The notes beneath the pieces were generated by a model. The model made no database searches. It had not been told where the DNA came from and worked only from the letters and a program-made list of their open reading frames with translations. Made by a program: the position numbers and the translations under genes. Shown here piece after piece: positions 51,421-60,432 of a stretch of 64,000 bases of DNA (position 1 is the stretch's first letter; every line of letters starts with the position of its first letter). This stretch comes from Streptomyces sp. NBC_01669 (GTDB lineage: Bacteria; Actinomycetota; Actinomycetes; Streptomycetales; Streptomycetaceae), in the NCBI RefSeq assembly GCF_026339735.1, contig NZ_JAPEQG010000001.1:5456001-5520000 (forward strand), given 5' to 3'.

Positions 51421-51705
51421 TCAGACCTCCAGGTCGGCCTCGATCCGCTTCAGTTGGTGGCGGGCCATCGCCAGGTTGGTGCGGCCGGCGTCCAGCACCA
51501 GGTAGAGGAAGAGACCGTTGTTGCCGCGCGCCTTGAGCAGCCGGATCAGGTGGTACTGGGCACCGAGGGTGATCAGGATGTCCTCGATCCCGTCCTTGAT
51601 GCCGAGATGTTCCATGGTGCGGAGTTTGGCGCGTACGACATCCGTGTTGCCCGGGGCAGCGACCTCCAGGTTGAAGTCGTGTTCTGTCCGCGTTCGGTGC
51701 CGCAT
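51421..51705 (-). CDS. Small conserved hypothetical protein divergent from hutU
   Basis: 94 residues, soluble. Contains NTDVVRAKLRTMEHLGIKDG and HLIRLLKARGNNGLFLYLVL; the fold looks alpha/beta. I have seen similar small proteins in Streptomyces beside development-related operons, without assigned function. It is divergent from hutU (100 bp apart), the position of a possible regulator, but no DNA-binding motif is visible. Confidence 0.65.
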   Translation of the reverse strand: MRHRTRTEHDFNLEVAAPGNTDVVRAKLRTMEHLGIKDGIEDILITLGAQYHLIRLLKARGNNGLFLYLVLDAGRTNLAMARHQLKRIEADLEV

Positions 51706-51739
51706 CCCGTCTTCGGGGCAGGTCTTTCGGGCGCGCCTG

Positions 51740-51768
51740 TTGACTACAAGTATTCAGAGCAGCAGGAT
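51740..51768 (+). promoter_or_regulatory. hutU operon promoter candidate
   Basis: TTGACT (51740-51745) is 17 bp from CAGGAT (51763-51768), close to the Streptomyces housekeeping consensus, 37 bases before the hutU ATG. Confidence 0.5.
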
Positions 51769-51805
51769 GTGAATAGAAGCAACACAGTCGCGAGGAGGCA
51801 TTGTC

Positions 51806-53464
51806 ATGTCAGGACCCCGCCCCGTACGGGCACCGCGCGGTACCGAACTGAGCGCCCTGGGATGGCAGCAGGAAGCCGCCCTCCGCATGCTGCAGAACAA
51901 TCTCGACCCCGAGGTCGCCGAGCACCCCGACAAGCTCGTCGTCTACGGCGGCACGGGCAAGGCGGCCCGCGACTGGCGCTCGTTCGACGCGATGGTGCGC
52001 ACGCTGCAGACGCTCAAGCAGGACGAGACGATGCTCGTCCAGTCCGGGCGCCCGGTCGGTGTCATGCAGACCCACGAGTGGGCGCCGCGCGTCCTGATCG
52101 CCAACTCCAACCTGGTGGGCGACTGGGCGAACTGGGAGGAGTTCCGCCGCCTGGAGGCGCTCGGACTCACCATGTACGGCCAGATGACGGCCGGGTCGTG
52201 GATCTACATCGGTACGCAGGGCATCCTGCAGGGCACCTACGAGACGTTCGCCGCCGTCGCCGCCAAGAAGTTCAACGGGACGCTGGCCGGGACGATCACC
52301 CTGACCGCCGGGCTCGGCGGCATGGGTGGCGCCCAGCCGCTCGCCGTGACCATGAACGACGGCGTCGCGATCTGTATCGACTGCGACCCGCGCGCCATCG
52401 AGCGCCGCATCGAGCACCGCTATCTGGATGTGCGCGCCGACTCCCTGGAGCACGCGCTCCAGCTCGCCACCGAGGCGCGCGACGCGCGCAAGCCGCTCTC
52501 CATCGGGCTGCTCGGCAACGCGGCGGAGCTGCTGCCCCGGATGCTCGCCGAGGGCGCCCCGATCGACATCGTCACCGACCAGACCAGCGCGCACGACCCG
52601 CTCGCGTACCTCCCGATCGGCGTCGACTTCGACGACATGGCCTCGTACGCCGCCGAGAAGCCCGCGGACTTCACGCAGCGGGCACGCGAGGCGATGGCCA
52701 AGCACGTCGAGGCGATGGTCGGCTTCATGGACGCCGGGGCCGAGGTCTTCGACTACGGCAACTCGATCCGCGGCGAGGCCCAGCTCGCGGGCTACGACCG
52801 GGCATTCGACTTCCCCGGGTTCGTGCCCGCCTACATCCGGCCGCTGTTCTGCGAGGGCAAGGGCCCGTTCCGATGGGCCGCGCTGTCCGGCGAGGCGTCG
52901 GACATCCACAAGACCGACAAGGCGATGCTCGAGCTCTTCCCGGAGAACGAGTCGCTGCACCGGTGGATCAAGATGGCCGGTGAGCGCGTCCACTTCCAGG
53001 GTCTGCCCGCCCGGATCTGCTGGCTCGGCTACGGCGAACGCGACCGCGCCGGTGAGCGGTTCAACGACATGGTGGCCTCCGGCGAGCTGGCCGCACCGCT
53101 GGCGATCGGCCGCGACCACCTGGACTGCGGGTCGGTGGCGTCCCCGTACCGCGAGACCGAGGCGATGCTCGACGGGTCCGACGCGATCGCGGACTGGCCG
53201 CTGCTGAACGCCATGGTCAACGTGGCGTCCGGCGCCTCCTGGGTCTCCATCCACCACGGAGGCGGCGTCGGGATGGGGCGCTCCATCCACGCCGGTCAGG
53301 TGACCGTGGCCGACGGTACGAAGCTGGCGGGCGAGAAGATCCGCCGGGTGCTGACGAACGACCCCGGAATGGGGGTCATCCGGCACGTCGACGCGGGGTA
53401 CGACATCGCGGAGTCCGTTGCCGCGGACAAGGGCGTGCGGGTTCCCATGACGGAGGGGCAGTGA
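51806..53464 (+). CDS. hutU: Urocanate hydratase
   Basis: 552 residues, normal length. It uses NAD+ as an electrophile to add water to urocanate, giving 4-imidazolone-5-propionate, the second step of histidine breakdown. Conserved blocks include LVVYGGTGKAARDW, LVQSGRPVGVMQTHEWAPRV, GLGGMGGAQPLA and FDYGNSIRGEA. Near the C-terminus is the family segment WVSIHHGGGVGMGRSIHAGQ. GAGGAGG lies before the ATG. It heads the operon hutU, M20 hydrolase, hutF, hutI; the stop overlaps the next start (GTGA). Confidence 0.98.
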   Translation: MSGPRPVRAPRGTELSALGWQQEAALRMLQNNLDPEVAEHPDKLVVYGGTGKAARDWRSFDAMVRTLQTLKQDETMLVQSGRPVGVMQTHEWAPRVLIANSNLVGDWANWEEFRRLEALGLTMYGQMTAGSWIYIGTQGILQGTYETFAAVAAKKFNGTLAGTITLTAGLGGMGGAQPLAVTMNDGVAICIDCDPRAIERRIEHRYLDVRADSLEHALQLATEARDARKPLSIGLLGNAAELLPRMLAEGAPIDIVTDQTSAHDPLAYLPIGVDFDDMASYAAEKPADFTQRAREAMAKHVEAMVGFMDAGAEVFDYGNSIRGEAQLAGYDRAFDFPGFVPAYIRPLFCEGKGPFRWAALSGEASDIHKTDKAMLELFPENESLHRWIKMAGERVHFQGLPARICWLGYGERDRAGERFNDMVASGELAAPLAIGRDHLDCGSVASPYRETEAMLDGSDAIADWPLLNAMVNVASGASWVSIHHGGGVGMGRSIHAGQVTVADGTKLAGEKIRRVLTNDPGMGVIRHVDAGYDIAESVAADKGVRVPMTEGQ

Positions 53465-54783
53465 GCCTGCCGGGCGGAGGCGGCTCCGTGGAGGCCGAGG
53501 GTTCCCCGGCGCCTACCCTCCCCCATGGCCCGCAGGGACCGGGAAGGGCCGGGCAGCCGTCCTTCCAGGACATGTGGAAGGAACTTGCCCCCATCGGACG
53601 CCACGCCGAGAGCGGTGGGTACCGGCGGTACGCCTGGACCGGTGCCGATGCCGACTGCCGGGTCTGGTTCCGGGAGCAGGCCGAAGCGCGTGGGCTCGGG
53701 TACGAGGTCGACCGGAACGGGAATCAGTGGGCCTGGCTCGGGGATCCGCTCGGTGACGACGCCGTCGTCACCGGGTCGCACCTCGACTCCGTGCCCGACG
53801 GCGGTGCGTTCGACGGGCCGCTCGGTGTGGTCTCCTCCTTCGCGGCGCTCGACGAACTCCACCGCAGAGGAGTCGAGTTCACCCGGCCGTTCGCCATCAC
53901 CAACTTCGGTGACGAGGAAGGGGCCCGGTTCGGGCTCGCCTGCGTCGGGTCCCGGCTCGCCGCCGGGCAGCTGACCGTCGAGAAGGCGCACCAGCTCCGC
54001 GACGGCGACGGCATCACACTGCCGCAGGCCATGGAGGCGGCCGGGTACGACCCCGGCGCCATCGGCCCGGATCCCGAACGGCTGGCCCGTATCGGCGCTT
54101 TCGTCGAGCTCCATGTCGAGCAGGGGCGCTCCCTCGACCTCACCGGTGACCCGGTCGGTATCGCCTCCGCGATCTGGCCGCACGGCCGCTGGCGGTTCGA
54201 CTTCCGCGGCGAGGCCAACCACGCGGGGACCACCCGGCTCGTCGACCGGCGCGACCCGATGCTCACGTACGCCGAGACCGTGCTGGCCGCCCGCCGCGAG
54301 GCGGAGCTCACCGGCGCCCTCGCCACCTTCGGGAAGATCGCCGTCGAGCCGAACGGCGTCAACGCCATCCCCTCCCTCGTGCGTGGCTGGCTCGATTCGC
54401 GCGCCGCCGACCAGGACACCCTCGACGCCGTCGTCACCGGCATCGAGCGGGCCGCCCGGGAGCACGCCGAGCGTGCGGGCATCGATCTCGATGTCGTACG
54501 GGAGTCCTTCACGCCCGTCGTGGAGTTCCAGCACGCCCTGCGTGACGAACTCGGCAAGATCCTGACCGGTCGGGGCGGCGACGCGGGCCGCGCCGTGCCC
54601 GTCCTCGGCACCGGCGCCGGACACGATGCGGGTATTTTGTCCGCTTCGGTCCCTACCGCCATGCTGTTCGTACGGAACCCCACCGGGATCTCGCACTCGC
54701 CGGCCGAGTACGCCGCCGAGGACGACTGCACCGCCGGGGTGATCGCACTGGCCGATGTACTGGAAGGTCTCGCGTGCAGCTGA
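53461..54783 (+). CDS. M20-family amidohydrolase (allantoate amidohydrolase-like) in the hut operon
   Basis: 440 residues. Binuclear-metal hydrolase of the AllC/N-carbamoyl-amino-acid hydrolase group: GSHLDSVPDGGAFDGPLGV (His and Asp ligands), GDEEGARFG (catalytic Glu), FVELHVEQG (His ligand) and GTGAGHDAGI. Family members cut N-carbamoyl, N-formyl-like or ureido groups. It lies between hutU and hutF with overlapping starts and stops. The HutF route leaves N-formylglutamate and no canonical hutG is present, so this enzyme is the best candidate for N-formylglutamate amidohydrolase. The first 30 residues look poorly conserved; a later start is possible. Confidence 0.88.
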   Translation: MSLPGGGGSVEAEGSPAPTLPHGPQGPGRAGQPSFQDMWKELAPIGRHAESGGYRRYAWTGADADCRVWFREQAEARGLGYEVDRNGNQWAWLGDPLGDDAVVTGSHLDSVPDGGAFDGPLGVVSSFAALDELHRRGVEFTRPFAITNFGDEEGARFGLACVGSRLAAGQLTVEKAHQLRDGDGITLPQAMEAAGYDPGAIGPDPERLARIGAFVELHVEQGRSLDLTGDPVGIASAIWPHGRWRFDFRGEANHAGTTRLVDRRDPMLTYAETVLAARREAELTGALATFGKIAVEPNGVNAIPSLVRGWLDSRAADQDTLDAVVTGIERAAREHAERAGIDLDVVRESFTPVVEFQHALRDELGKILTGRGGDAGRAVPVLGTGAGHDAGILSASVPTAMLFVRNPTGISHSPAEYAAEDDCTAGVIALADVLEGLACS

Positions 54784-56159
54784 CAACGACACCGACGGGC
54801 GCGCACCGCACCGCCACGTTCTGGATGTCCCACGCCTGGCTCGGCACCCATGTCGAGCCGGGCGTGACCCTGGCCGTCGCCGACGGGCGGATCGCCGGGA
54901 TCCGTACCGGCGTCGACGCCCCGCCGCCGGGCGCCACCGTGCTGCGCGGGCTCACGGTGCCCGGTCTCGCCAACACCCACTCGCACGCCTTCCACCGCGC
55001 CCTGCGCTCCACCGTCCAGGTCGGCTCCGGCACCTTCTGGACCTGGCGCGAGCTCATGTACCAGGTCGCGGCCCGGCTCACCCCCGATACGTACTACGAC
55101 CTGGCCCGTGCCGTGTACGCCGAGATGGCGCTGGCAGGCATCACCGCGGTGGGTGAGTTCCACTATCTGCACCACGCGCCGGGCGGAGCCCCGTACAACA
55201 ACCCCAACGCGATGGGCGAAGCCCTGATCGCCGCCGCCGCCGCGGCCGGGATCCGGATCACCCTGCTGGACACGGCCTATCTCGCCGCCGGATTCGGGCA
55301 GCGGGCCGGCCAGTACCGGGAGCCCGACCAGCACCAGCTGCGCTTCTCCGACACCACCGCGGACGCCTGGGCCGAACGCGCCTCCCTGCTCAAGGGCAGC
55401 GATCACGCCCTGATCGGCGCGGCCGTCCACTCCGTACGCGCCGTGCCCGCCGGGCAGCTCGCGACCGTGGCGAAGTGGGCCGAGGAGCGGCAGGCGCCCC
55501 TCCATGTCCACCTGTCCGAACAGACCGCGGAGAACGACGCCTGCCAGGCAGCCCACGGCTGTTCGCCCACCCGGCTCCTCGCCGACCACGGGGTCCTCGG
55601 CCCGCGCACCACCGGCATCCACAACACCCACCTCAGCAGTGAGGACATCGCGCTGCTCGGCGTCTCGGCCACCGGCACCTGCATGTGCCCCACGACCGAA
55701 CGCGACCTCGCCGACGGCATCGGACCCGCCGTCGCCCTGCAGCGCGCCGGCTCGCCGCTCTCCCTCGGGAGTGACAGCCACGCCGTGATCGACCTCTTCG
55801 AAGAGGCCCGCGCCATGGAGCTCAACGAGCGTCTGCGCACCCATGCCCGCGGCCACTGGACGGCGGCCGCACTGCTGCGCGCCGCTACCGCCGACGGGCA
55901 CGCCGCCCTCGGCCGGTCCGACGCGGGCACCCTGGAACCGGGCGCGCTCGCCGACTTCACCACCGTCGCCCTGGACTCCGTCAGAACAGCGGGACCGGTG
56001 CCCCGACTGGCTGCCGAAGCAGTCGTATTCGCCGCCTCCGCAGCCGATGTGCGCCATACGGTCGTGGCAGGCCGACACATCGTCCGCGACGGGCAGCACA
56101 CGCTCGTCGAGGACGTCCCCGCAGCACTCGCCTCGGCCATCGCCGTCCTGCACGGCTGA
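54774..56159 (+). CDS. hutF: Formimidoylglutamate deiminase
   Basis: 461 residues, amidohydrolase superfamily. It converts N-formimidoyl-L-glutamate to N-formyl-L-glutamate and ammonia. Metal ligands are visible in NTHSHAFHRAL (HxH), VHLSEQ and GSDSHAVIDLFEEARAMEL, typical of HutF. The GTG start overlaps the M20 gene by ten bases and GGAAGG precedes it. Presence of HutF rather than a direct formiminoglutamase defines the five-step route. Confidence 0.95.
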   Translation: MQLTTTPTGAHRTATFWMSHAWLGTHVEPGVTLAVADGRIAGIRTGVDAPPPGATVLRGLTVPGLANTHSHAFHRALRSTVQVGSGTFWTWRELMYQVAARLTPDTYYDLARAVYAEMALAGITAVGEFHYLHHAPGGAPYNNPNAMGEALIAAAAAAGIRITLLDTAYLAAGFGQRAGQYREPDQHQLRFSDTTADAWAERASLLKGSDHALIGAAVHSVRAVPAGQLATVAKWAEERQAPLHVHLSEQTAENDACQAAHGCSPTRLLADHGVLGPRTTGIHNTHLSSEDIALLGVSATGTCMCPTTERDLADGIGPAVALQRAGSPLSLGSDSHAVIDLFEEARAMELNERLRTHARGHWTAAALLRAATADGHAALGRSDAGTLEPGALADFTTVALDSVRTAGPVPRLAAEAVVFAASAADVRHTVVAGRHIVRDGQHTLVEDVPAALASAIAVLHG

Positions 56160-56191
56160 CCCCGGATCCTCGCAAGGAGAGCAGTCCCCCG

Positions 56192-57364
56192 ATGACGACG
56201 ACCGCCATCACCAACATCGCCAGTCTGGTCACCAACGACCCCTCCCTCGGTGACGGTTCCCCCCTGGGCCTGATCCTGGACGCGGCCGTCGTCATCGAGG
56301 GCGACCGGGTCGTCTGGACCGGTGAATCAAGCAAAGCACCCGCCACTGACAACGCCGTCGACGCGGGCGGCCGCGCGGTGATCCCGGGATTCGTCGACTC
56401 CCACTCCCACCTCCTCTTCGCGGGCGACCGCACCGAGGAGTTCAACGCCCGGATGTCCGGCCGCCCTTATACCGCGGGCGGTATCCGCACCACGGTCGCC
56501 GCCACCCGCGCCGCCACCGACGACGTGCTGGACGCCAACGTCGTCCGCTATCTCGCCGAGGCACTCCGCCAGGGCACCACCACCTTCGAGACCAAGTCCG
56601 GCTACGGGCTCACCGTGGAGGACGAAGCCCGCGCGCTGCGCATCGCCGCCCGCCACACCGACGAGGTCACCTATCTCGGCGCCCACGTCGTCCCCCCGGA
56701 CTACGCCGACGATCCCGCCGGGTACGTCGACCTGGTCACCGGGCCGATGCTCGACGCCTGTGCCCCGTACGCCCGTTGGGTCGACGTGTTCTGCGAGAAG
56801 GGTGCGTTCGACGGCGACCAGGCCCGCGCGATCCTGACCGCGGGCATGGCGAAGGGCCTGCACCCCCGGGTCCACGCCAACCAGCTCACCTACGGCCCCG
56901 GCGTCCAGCTCGCCGTCGAGCTGGACGCCGCCTCCGCCGACCACTGCACGCACCTCACCGACGCGGACGTCGACGCCCTCGCCCAGGGCAACACCGTCGC
57001 CACACTCCTCCCCGGCGCCGAGTTCTCCACCCGCGCGAACTGGCCCGACGCCCGCCGCCTCCTCGACGCGGGCGCCACCGTCGCGCTGTCCACGGACTGC
57101 AACCCGGGCTCGTCGTTCACCTCGTCCATGCCCTTCTGCATCGCCCTGGCCGTACGCGACATGGGCATGACCCCCGACGAGGCCCTCTGGTCCGCCACCG
57201 CGGGCGGCGCAGCGGCCCTGCGCCGTACGGACATCGGCCGCATCGCTCCGGGCGCCCGCGCCGACCTGGTCCTCCTCGACGCCCCCAGCCATGTCCACCT
57301 CGCCTACCGGCCGGGCGTCCCCCTGGTCCAGGCGGTCCGGCAGCGCGGCGAACGCGCCCTCTGA
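56192..57364 (+). CDS. hutI: Imidazolonepropionase
   Basis: 390 residues, amidohydrolase superfamily. It opens 4-imidazolone-5-propionate to N-formimidoylglutamate. Motifs: VDSHSHLLFAGDRTEEF (HxH metal site), TFETKSGYGLTVEDE, VHANQL and STDCNPGSSFTSSMP (metal Asp and family loop). AAGGAG precedes the ATG. Last gene of the hut operon, 32 bases after hutF. No hutH with an intact MIO motif is in the window, so urocanate must come from elsewhere or from the lyase homologue at 47962. Confidence 0.97.
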   Translation: MTTTAITNIASLVTNDPSLGDGSPLGLILDAAVVIEGDRVVWTGESSKAPATDNAVDAGGRAVIPGFVDSHSHLLFAGDRTEEFNARMSGRPYTAGGIRTTVAATRAATDDVLDANVVRYLAEALRQGTTTFETKSGYGLTVEDEARALRIAARHTDEVTYLGAHVVPPDYADDPAGYVDLVTGPMLDACAPYARWVDVFCEKGAFDGDQARAILTAGMAKGLHPRVHANQLTYGPGVQLAVELDAASADHCTHLTDADVDALAQGNTVATLLPGAEFSTRANWPDARRLLDAGATVALSTDCNPGSSFTSSMPFCIALAVRDMGMTPDEALWSATAGGAAALRRTDIGRIAPGARADLVLLDAPSHVHLAYRPGVPLVQAVRQRGERAL

Positions 57365-57416
57365 GCGATATCTCCGGCCTCGCCCCCCAAACCGGAAGAA
57401 TCCGACTTTCGCTCTT

Positions 57417-57786
57417 CAGTCACACGATGTCGCGACCGCCTGCCGAGGAGTGACTGCCACCGGTACCGTCCATGGAGCCGTCCTGCGGCGGGGCTCAAGG
57501 GGGAGACCGGGGGCTGGTCGAGCAGTCGGCGCAGGCCGCGCCCGAGGATGACGAAGAGGATGACGTCGTCGTTGGCGGGTGACATCAGGATCCTGCCGCC
57601 GGGTTCGCACCACTGGTGCAGGGCCACGTACAGCCCCAGTCGGCAGGACGGCATGTACAGGCATTCCCGGCCGAGCCGCTCGCGCATCGCTGTTTCCAGT
57701 GCTGCCCAGGTCGCCGGTCCGCTCTCCCCATGAGCCGTGGGACCGGACGGAGCCCCGATGTGGCCCGGTCCGTGACCCTTCGTCAA
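57417..57786 (-). pseudogene. Decayed DegT/DnrJ/EryC1-type aminotransferase remnant
   Basis: The frame from 57786 leftward reads like the N-terminus of a sugar or fold-type I aminotransferase: ALETAMRERLGRECLYMPS, then GGRILMSPANDDVILFVILG. After about 57500 the homology moves to another frame (QDGSMDGTGGSH), followed by a stop near 57417. Only about 130 of 350 or more residues remain and the PLP-lysine half is gone. No good ribosome-binding site is seen. Confidence 0.5.
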
Positions 57787-57789
57787 CCA

Positions 57790-57829
57790 TGCGGAAGGAC
57801 CCGCCCTTTGTCGGGCAGGTCCTTCCGCA
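57790..57829. terminator. Terminator after the sigma factor gene
   Basis: Perfect 12-bp stem (TGCGGAAGGACC / GGTCCTTCCGCA) with inner GCCC/GGGC pairs, 33 bases past the leftward sigma-factor stop. Confidence 0.8.
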
Positions 57830-57862
57830 AGTGGTCCCGCGGGGGCGCGGGGAACTCCGGGA

Positions 57863-58822
57863 TCATTCCTCCAGAGTCAGGCCCTTCCTGAGCTTGACCA
57901 GCGTCCGGGAGAGCAGCCGCGAGACATGCATCTGGGAGATGCCGAGTTCGTCGCCGATCTCCGACTGCGTCATATTGGCGACGAAGCGGAGCGAGAGGAT
58001 CTTCCGGTCGCGACCGGGCAGCGCGGCGATCAGCGGCTTCAGGGACTCGACGTACTCGATGCCTTCGAGTCCGTGGTCCTCGTAGCCGATCCGGTCCGCC
58101 AGCGCGCTCTCGGTCTCGTCCTCCTCGGCCTTGGCATCGAGCGAGCTCGCGGTGTACGCGTTGCTCGCGGCCATGCCCTCGACGACCTCGTGGTCGGTGA
58201 GTCCGAGGCGGTCGGCGAGTTCGCCCACGGTGGGCGCCCGGTCGAGCTGCTGGGCGAGTTCGTCGCCCGCCTTGGCCAGGTCGAGCCGCAGCTCCTGCAG
58301 TCGGCGCGGGACGCGCACGGACCATGTGGTGTCGCGGAAGAATCGCTTGATCTCGCCGATGATGGTCGGCATCGCGAAGGTCGGGAACTCGACGCCCCGG
58401 CTCAGCTCGAACCGGTCGATCGCCTTGATCAGGCCGATGGTGCCGACCTGGATGATGTCCTCCATCGGTTCGCTGCGGGAGCGGAACCGTGAGGCGGCGA
58501 ACTTGACCAGGGCCAGGTTCAGTTCGACGAGTGTGTTGCGTACGTACGCGTACTCGTGGGTGCCCTCTTCGAGGGATTCGAGCCGCGCGAAGAGTGTCTT
58601 CGACAGGGCTCTGGCGTCCAGTGCGCCCACTTCGTCGTACGGCGGGATCTCGGGAAGTCCTTCGAGATCGCCGCTGCCCTTGGCACTGCCGATGTTGTTG
58701 CTGCTGGTGCTGCGGCGCGGAGCGGGTACGGCGACCGCGGCAGGGGAGTCTGATTCGGTCAGTCCCTGAGGACATGCTGACGTCGCGATGTGGGTACGCG
58801 GTCCGTCGAGCCGGGGTGACAT
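57863..58822 (-). CDS. SigB/SigF-type RNA polymerase sigma factor
   Basis: 319 residues from ATG 58822 with GGAGGAG upstream. After a disordered 60-residue N-terminus come region 2 (EDIIQVGTIGLIKAIDRFE, EFPTFAMPTIIGEIKRFFRD), region 3 (APTVGELADRLGLTDHEVV) and region 4 helix-turn-helix (MTQSEIGDELGISQMHVSRL). This is the stress/sporulation SigB-SigF class controlled by partner switching. The divergent STAS gene (59129) and the ATPase gene (59740) are the expected regulators. By position it matches sigI of S. coelicolor, from memory. Confidence 0.95.
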   Translation of the reverse strand: MSPRLDGPRTHIATSACPQGLTESDSPAAVAVPAPRRSTSSNNIGSAKGSGDLEGLPEIPPYDEVGALDARALSKTLFARLESLEEGTHEYAYVRNTLVELNLALVKFAASRFRSRSEPMEDIIQVGTIGLIKAIDRFELSRGVEFPTFAMPTIIGEIKRFFRDTTWSVRVPRRLQELRLDLAKAGDELAQQLDRAPTVGELADRLGLTDHEVVEGMAASNAYTASSLDAKAEEDETESALADRIGYEDHGLEGIEYVESLKPLIAALPGRDRKILSLRFVANMTQSEIGDELGISQMHVSRLLSRTLVKLRKGLTLEE

Positions 58823-59128
58823 GGTCTCCTCCATCGTTCTCGGCATATGGCTGCCGATGCCCATACGTGTTCCTGCGGTGAAGCGGCGCCTCCAAAGCCG
58901 GTCGTGTTTCGGGTGTCCCTCTACCCTTACCCGGTCCGGACGTGCAGATACAACCTCCAATTGAGGCTATATGTCCGGTTTGTTGAGGTCTTCGGCTACC
59001 GTGTGCCGCACGGAACGCGTAGTGTTTTACGAACGTCAGCGACAGCTACACACGCAACCGCACGCGCCATCGCAGAGAGTGACGCGCACGGTGACGCAGG
59101 CAGTGATGAACGGCGAAGAGGGACGGGC

Positions 59129-59497
59129 ATGGACCGCCAGACGGTCGGCAGTGCGAACCGGGGTCGACTTCAGGTCGAGGTCCGGACCGAGGGGCGCAGT
59201 GAGGTGGTGACGCCGGTGGGTGAGCTGGATCACCACACCGCCGATCTGCTCCGCGAACCCTTGGAGAGCGCGGTCGAACAAGGACGGACCCGACTGGTGG
59301 TCGACTGTTCGCGACTCGAATTCTGTGATTCCACCGGGCTCAATGTGCTGCTCGGTGCCCGCCTCAAGGCGGAGGCGGCCGGGGGAGGGGTCCATTTGGC
59401 CGGAATGCTGCCGATGGTGGCGAGGGTCTTCGAGATCACCGGGGCCGAGGCGGTCTTCACCGTCCACGACTCCCTCGAATCGGCGCTGGACACCTGA
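59129..59497 (+). CDS. Anti-anti-sigma factor (STAS domain)
   Basis: 122 residues from ATG 59129 with AGAGGGA upstream. STAS domain (residues 14-120) with VVTPVGELDHHTADLL and the phosphorylation site CDSTGLNVLL, Ser68. In the dephosphorylated form it should bind an anti-sigma kinase and free the sigma factor. The ORF is open much further upstream, but that part is non-homologous and lacks a start signal. It is divergent from the sigma gene, 306 bp between starts. Confidence 0.93.
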   Translation: MDRQTVGSANRGRLQVEVRTEGRSEVVTPVGELDHHTADLLREPLESAVEQGRTRLVVDCSRLEFCDSTGLNVLLGARLKAEAAGGGVHLAGMLPMVARVFEITGAEAVFTVHDSLESALDT

Positions 59498-59675
59498 TCG
59501 TGGCCCGGAGCGCAGTCTCACCCGTCCCGGGTGTCGCCTGCCTCACGCATTCCGCATGGGCGAAGTGGGTGTTGTCACGATACGGCCGGGCAGGAGACAT
59601 CCCGGCGAACCTCGTGTGACCTGAGTGGCCTGCACACTCCGTATGCGGTCGGTGTCCGTTTCGGCAGCCGCACCC

Positions 59676-59699
59676 GTATCTGTATCTGTATCTGTAACT
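59676..59699 (+). repeat. GTATCT hexanucleotide repeat before the anti-sigma gene
   Basis: Three perfect GTATCT units and a fourth GTAACT. This is AT-richer than its surroundings, 40 bases upstream of the ATG at 59740; copy changes could alter promoter spacing. Confidence 0.6.
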
Positions 59700-59739
59700 G
59701 TTCAATGGCGACATGGTGAATCGGTGAGGTGAAGCGCTG

Positions 59740-60243
59740 ATGAGCACCACCCGGCAGCATCCGCCGGGCGACCTCGGCCGGGAGCCGGAGGGCGCGGGCG
59801 ACGGCGCCGACGCAGCCTCCTCCGGGCCCGTCGACCGGCGGTGGCGCACGCTGCCCCTGCGGGAGGTCAGCGGCATCGTGCCGACGGCCCGCGATTTCGC
59901 CCGTCAGGCACTCCACGACTGGGGCTGGCTCCCGGCATCGAGCGCCGACCGGCGCGCAGCCGCCGAGGACGTCCTGCTGGTCGTCTCCGAACTGGTCACG
60001 AACGCCTGCCTGCACGCGGAAGGACCCGAGGAGCTTCGCATCGCCTGCACCTCGAAGGTGCTGCGGGTGGAGGTCGTCGACAGCGGTGCGGGACAGCCCG
60101 CGCCGCGCACCCCGCACCGGGCGGGCCGGCCCGGCGGGCACGGCATGTTTATCGTGCAACGGCTCTGCCTGGACTGGGGTGTCCAGCGGGTGCCGGGCGA
60201 GCCCGGCAAGACCGTATGGGCGGAGCTGGCCGCCCCCGCGTAG
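59740..60243 (+). CDS. Anti-sigma factor/ATP-binding protein (RsbW/SpoIIAB-like HATPase)
   Basis: 167 residues. GHKL ATPase domain with N box VVSELVTNACLHA, G1 box VEVVDSGAGQP and G2 box GGHGMFIVQRLCLDWGV. Such proteins bind a SigB-type factor and phosphorylate a STAS partner on serine. The 35-residue N-terminus is extra and disordered. Gene order sigma / STAS / ATPase suggests a complete partner-switching module, although the ATPase could serve another sigma factor. GGTGAAG precedes the ATG. Confidence 0.92.
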   Translation: MSTTRQHPPGDLGREPEGAGDGADAASSGPVDRRWRTLPLREVSGIVPTARDFARQALHDWGWLPASSADRRAAAEDVLLVVSELVTNACLHAEGPEELRIACTSKVLRVEVVDSGAGQPAPRTPHRAGRPGGHGMFIVQRLCLDWGVQRVPGEPGKTVWAELAAPA

Positions 60244-60290
60244 TCACCACCCGAACCGTCGGGCCGTACGGCCCCTCCTTCTTGCCCCCG

Positions 60291-60321
60291 AAGAGCGCGC
60301 CGGATCGGCGCGCTCTTTGTC
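60291..60321 (+). terminator. Terminator after the anti-sigma gene
   Basis: Perfect 12-bp stem (AAGAGCGCGCCG / CGGCGCGCTCTT), three-base loop, followed by TGTCTT. Confidence 0.88.
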
Positions 60322-60432
60322 TTCCCTCCATACGGCCCCAGGCGTACCTTGAGCGCCCAATCTGATGTGTCGTCAGTAACTTGCGTCGGAGTGATACGGC
60401 GCGCGGCGACTTCCGGCATGAGGGGAACTGAG

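Noticed and set aside
53724..56153. 809-codon minus-strand open frame
   Set aside because: Antisense to the M20 and hutF genes, low-complexity product, no homology pattern.
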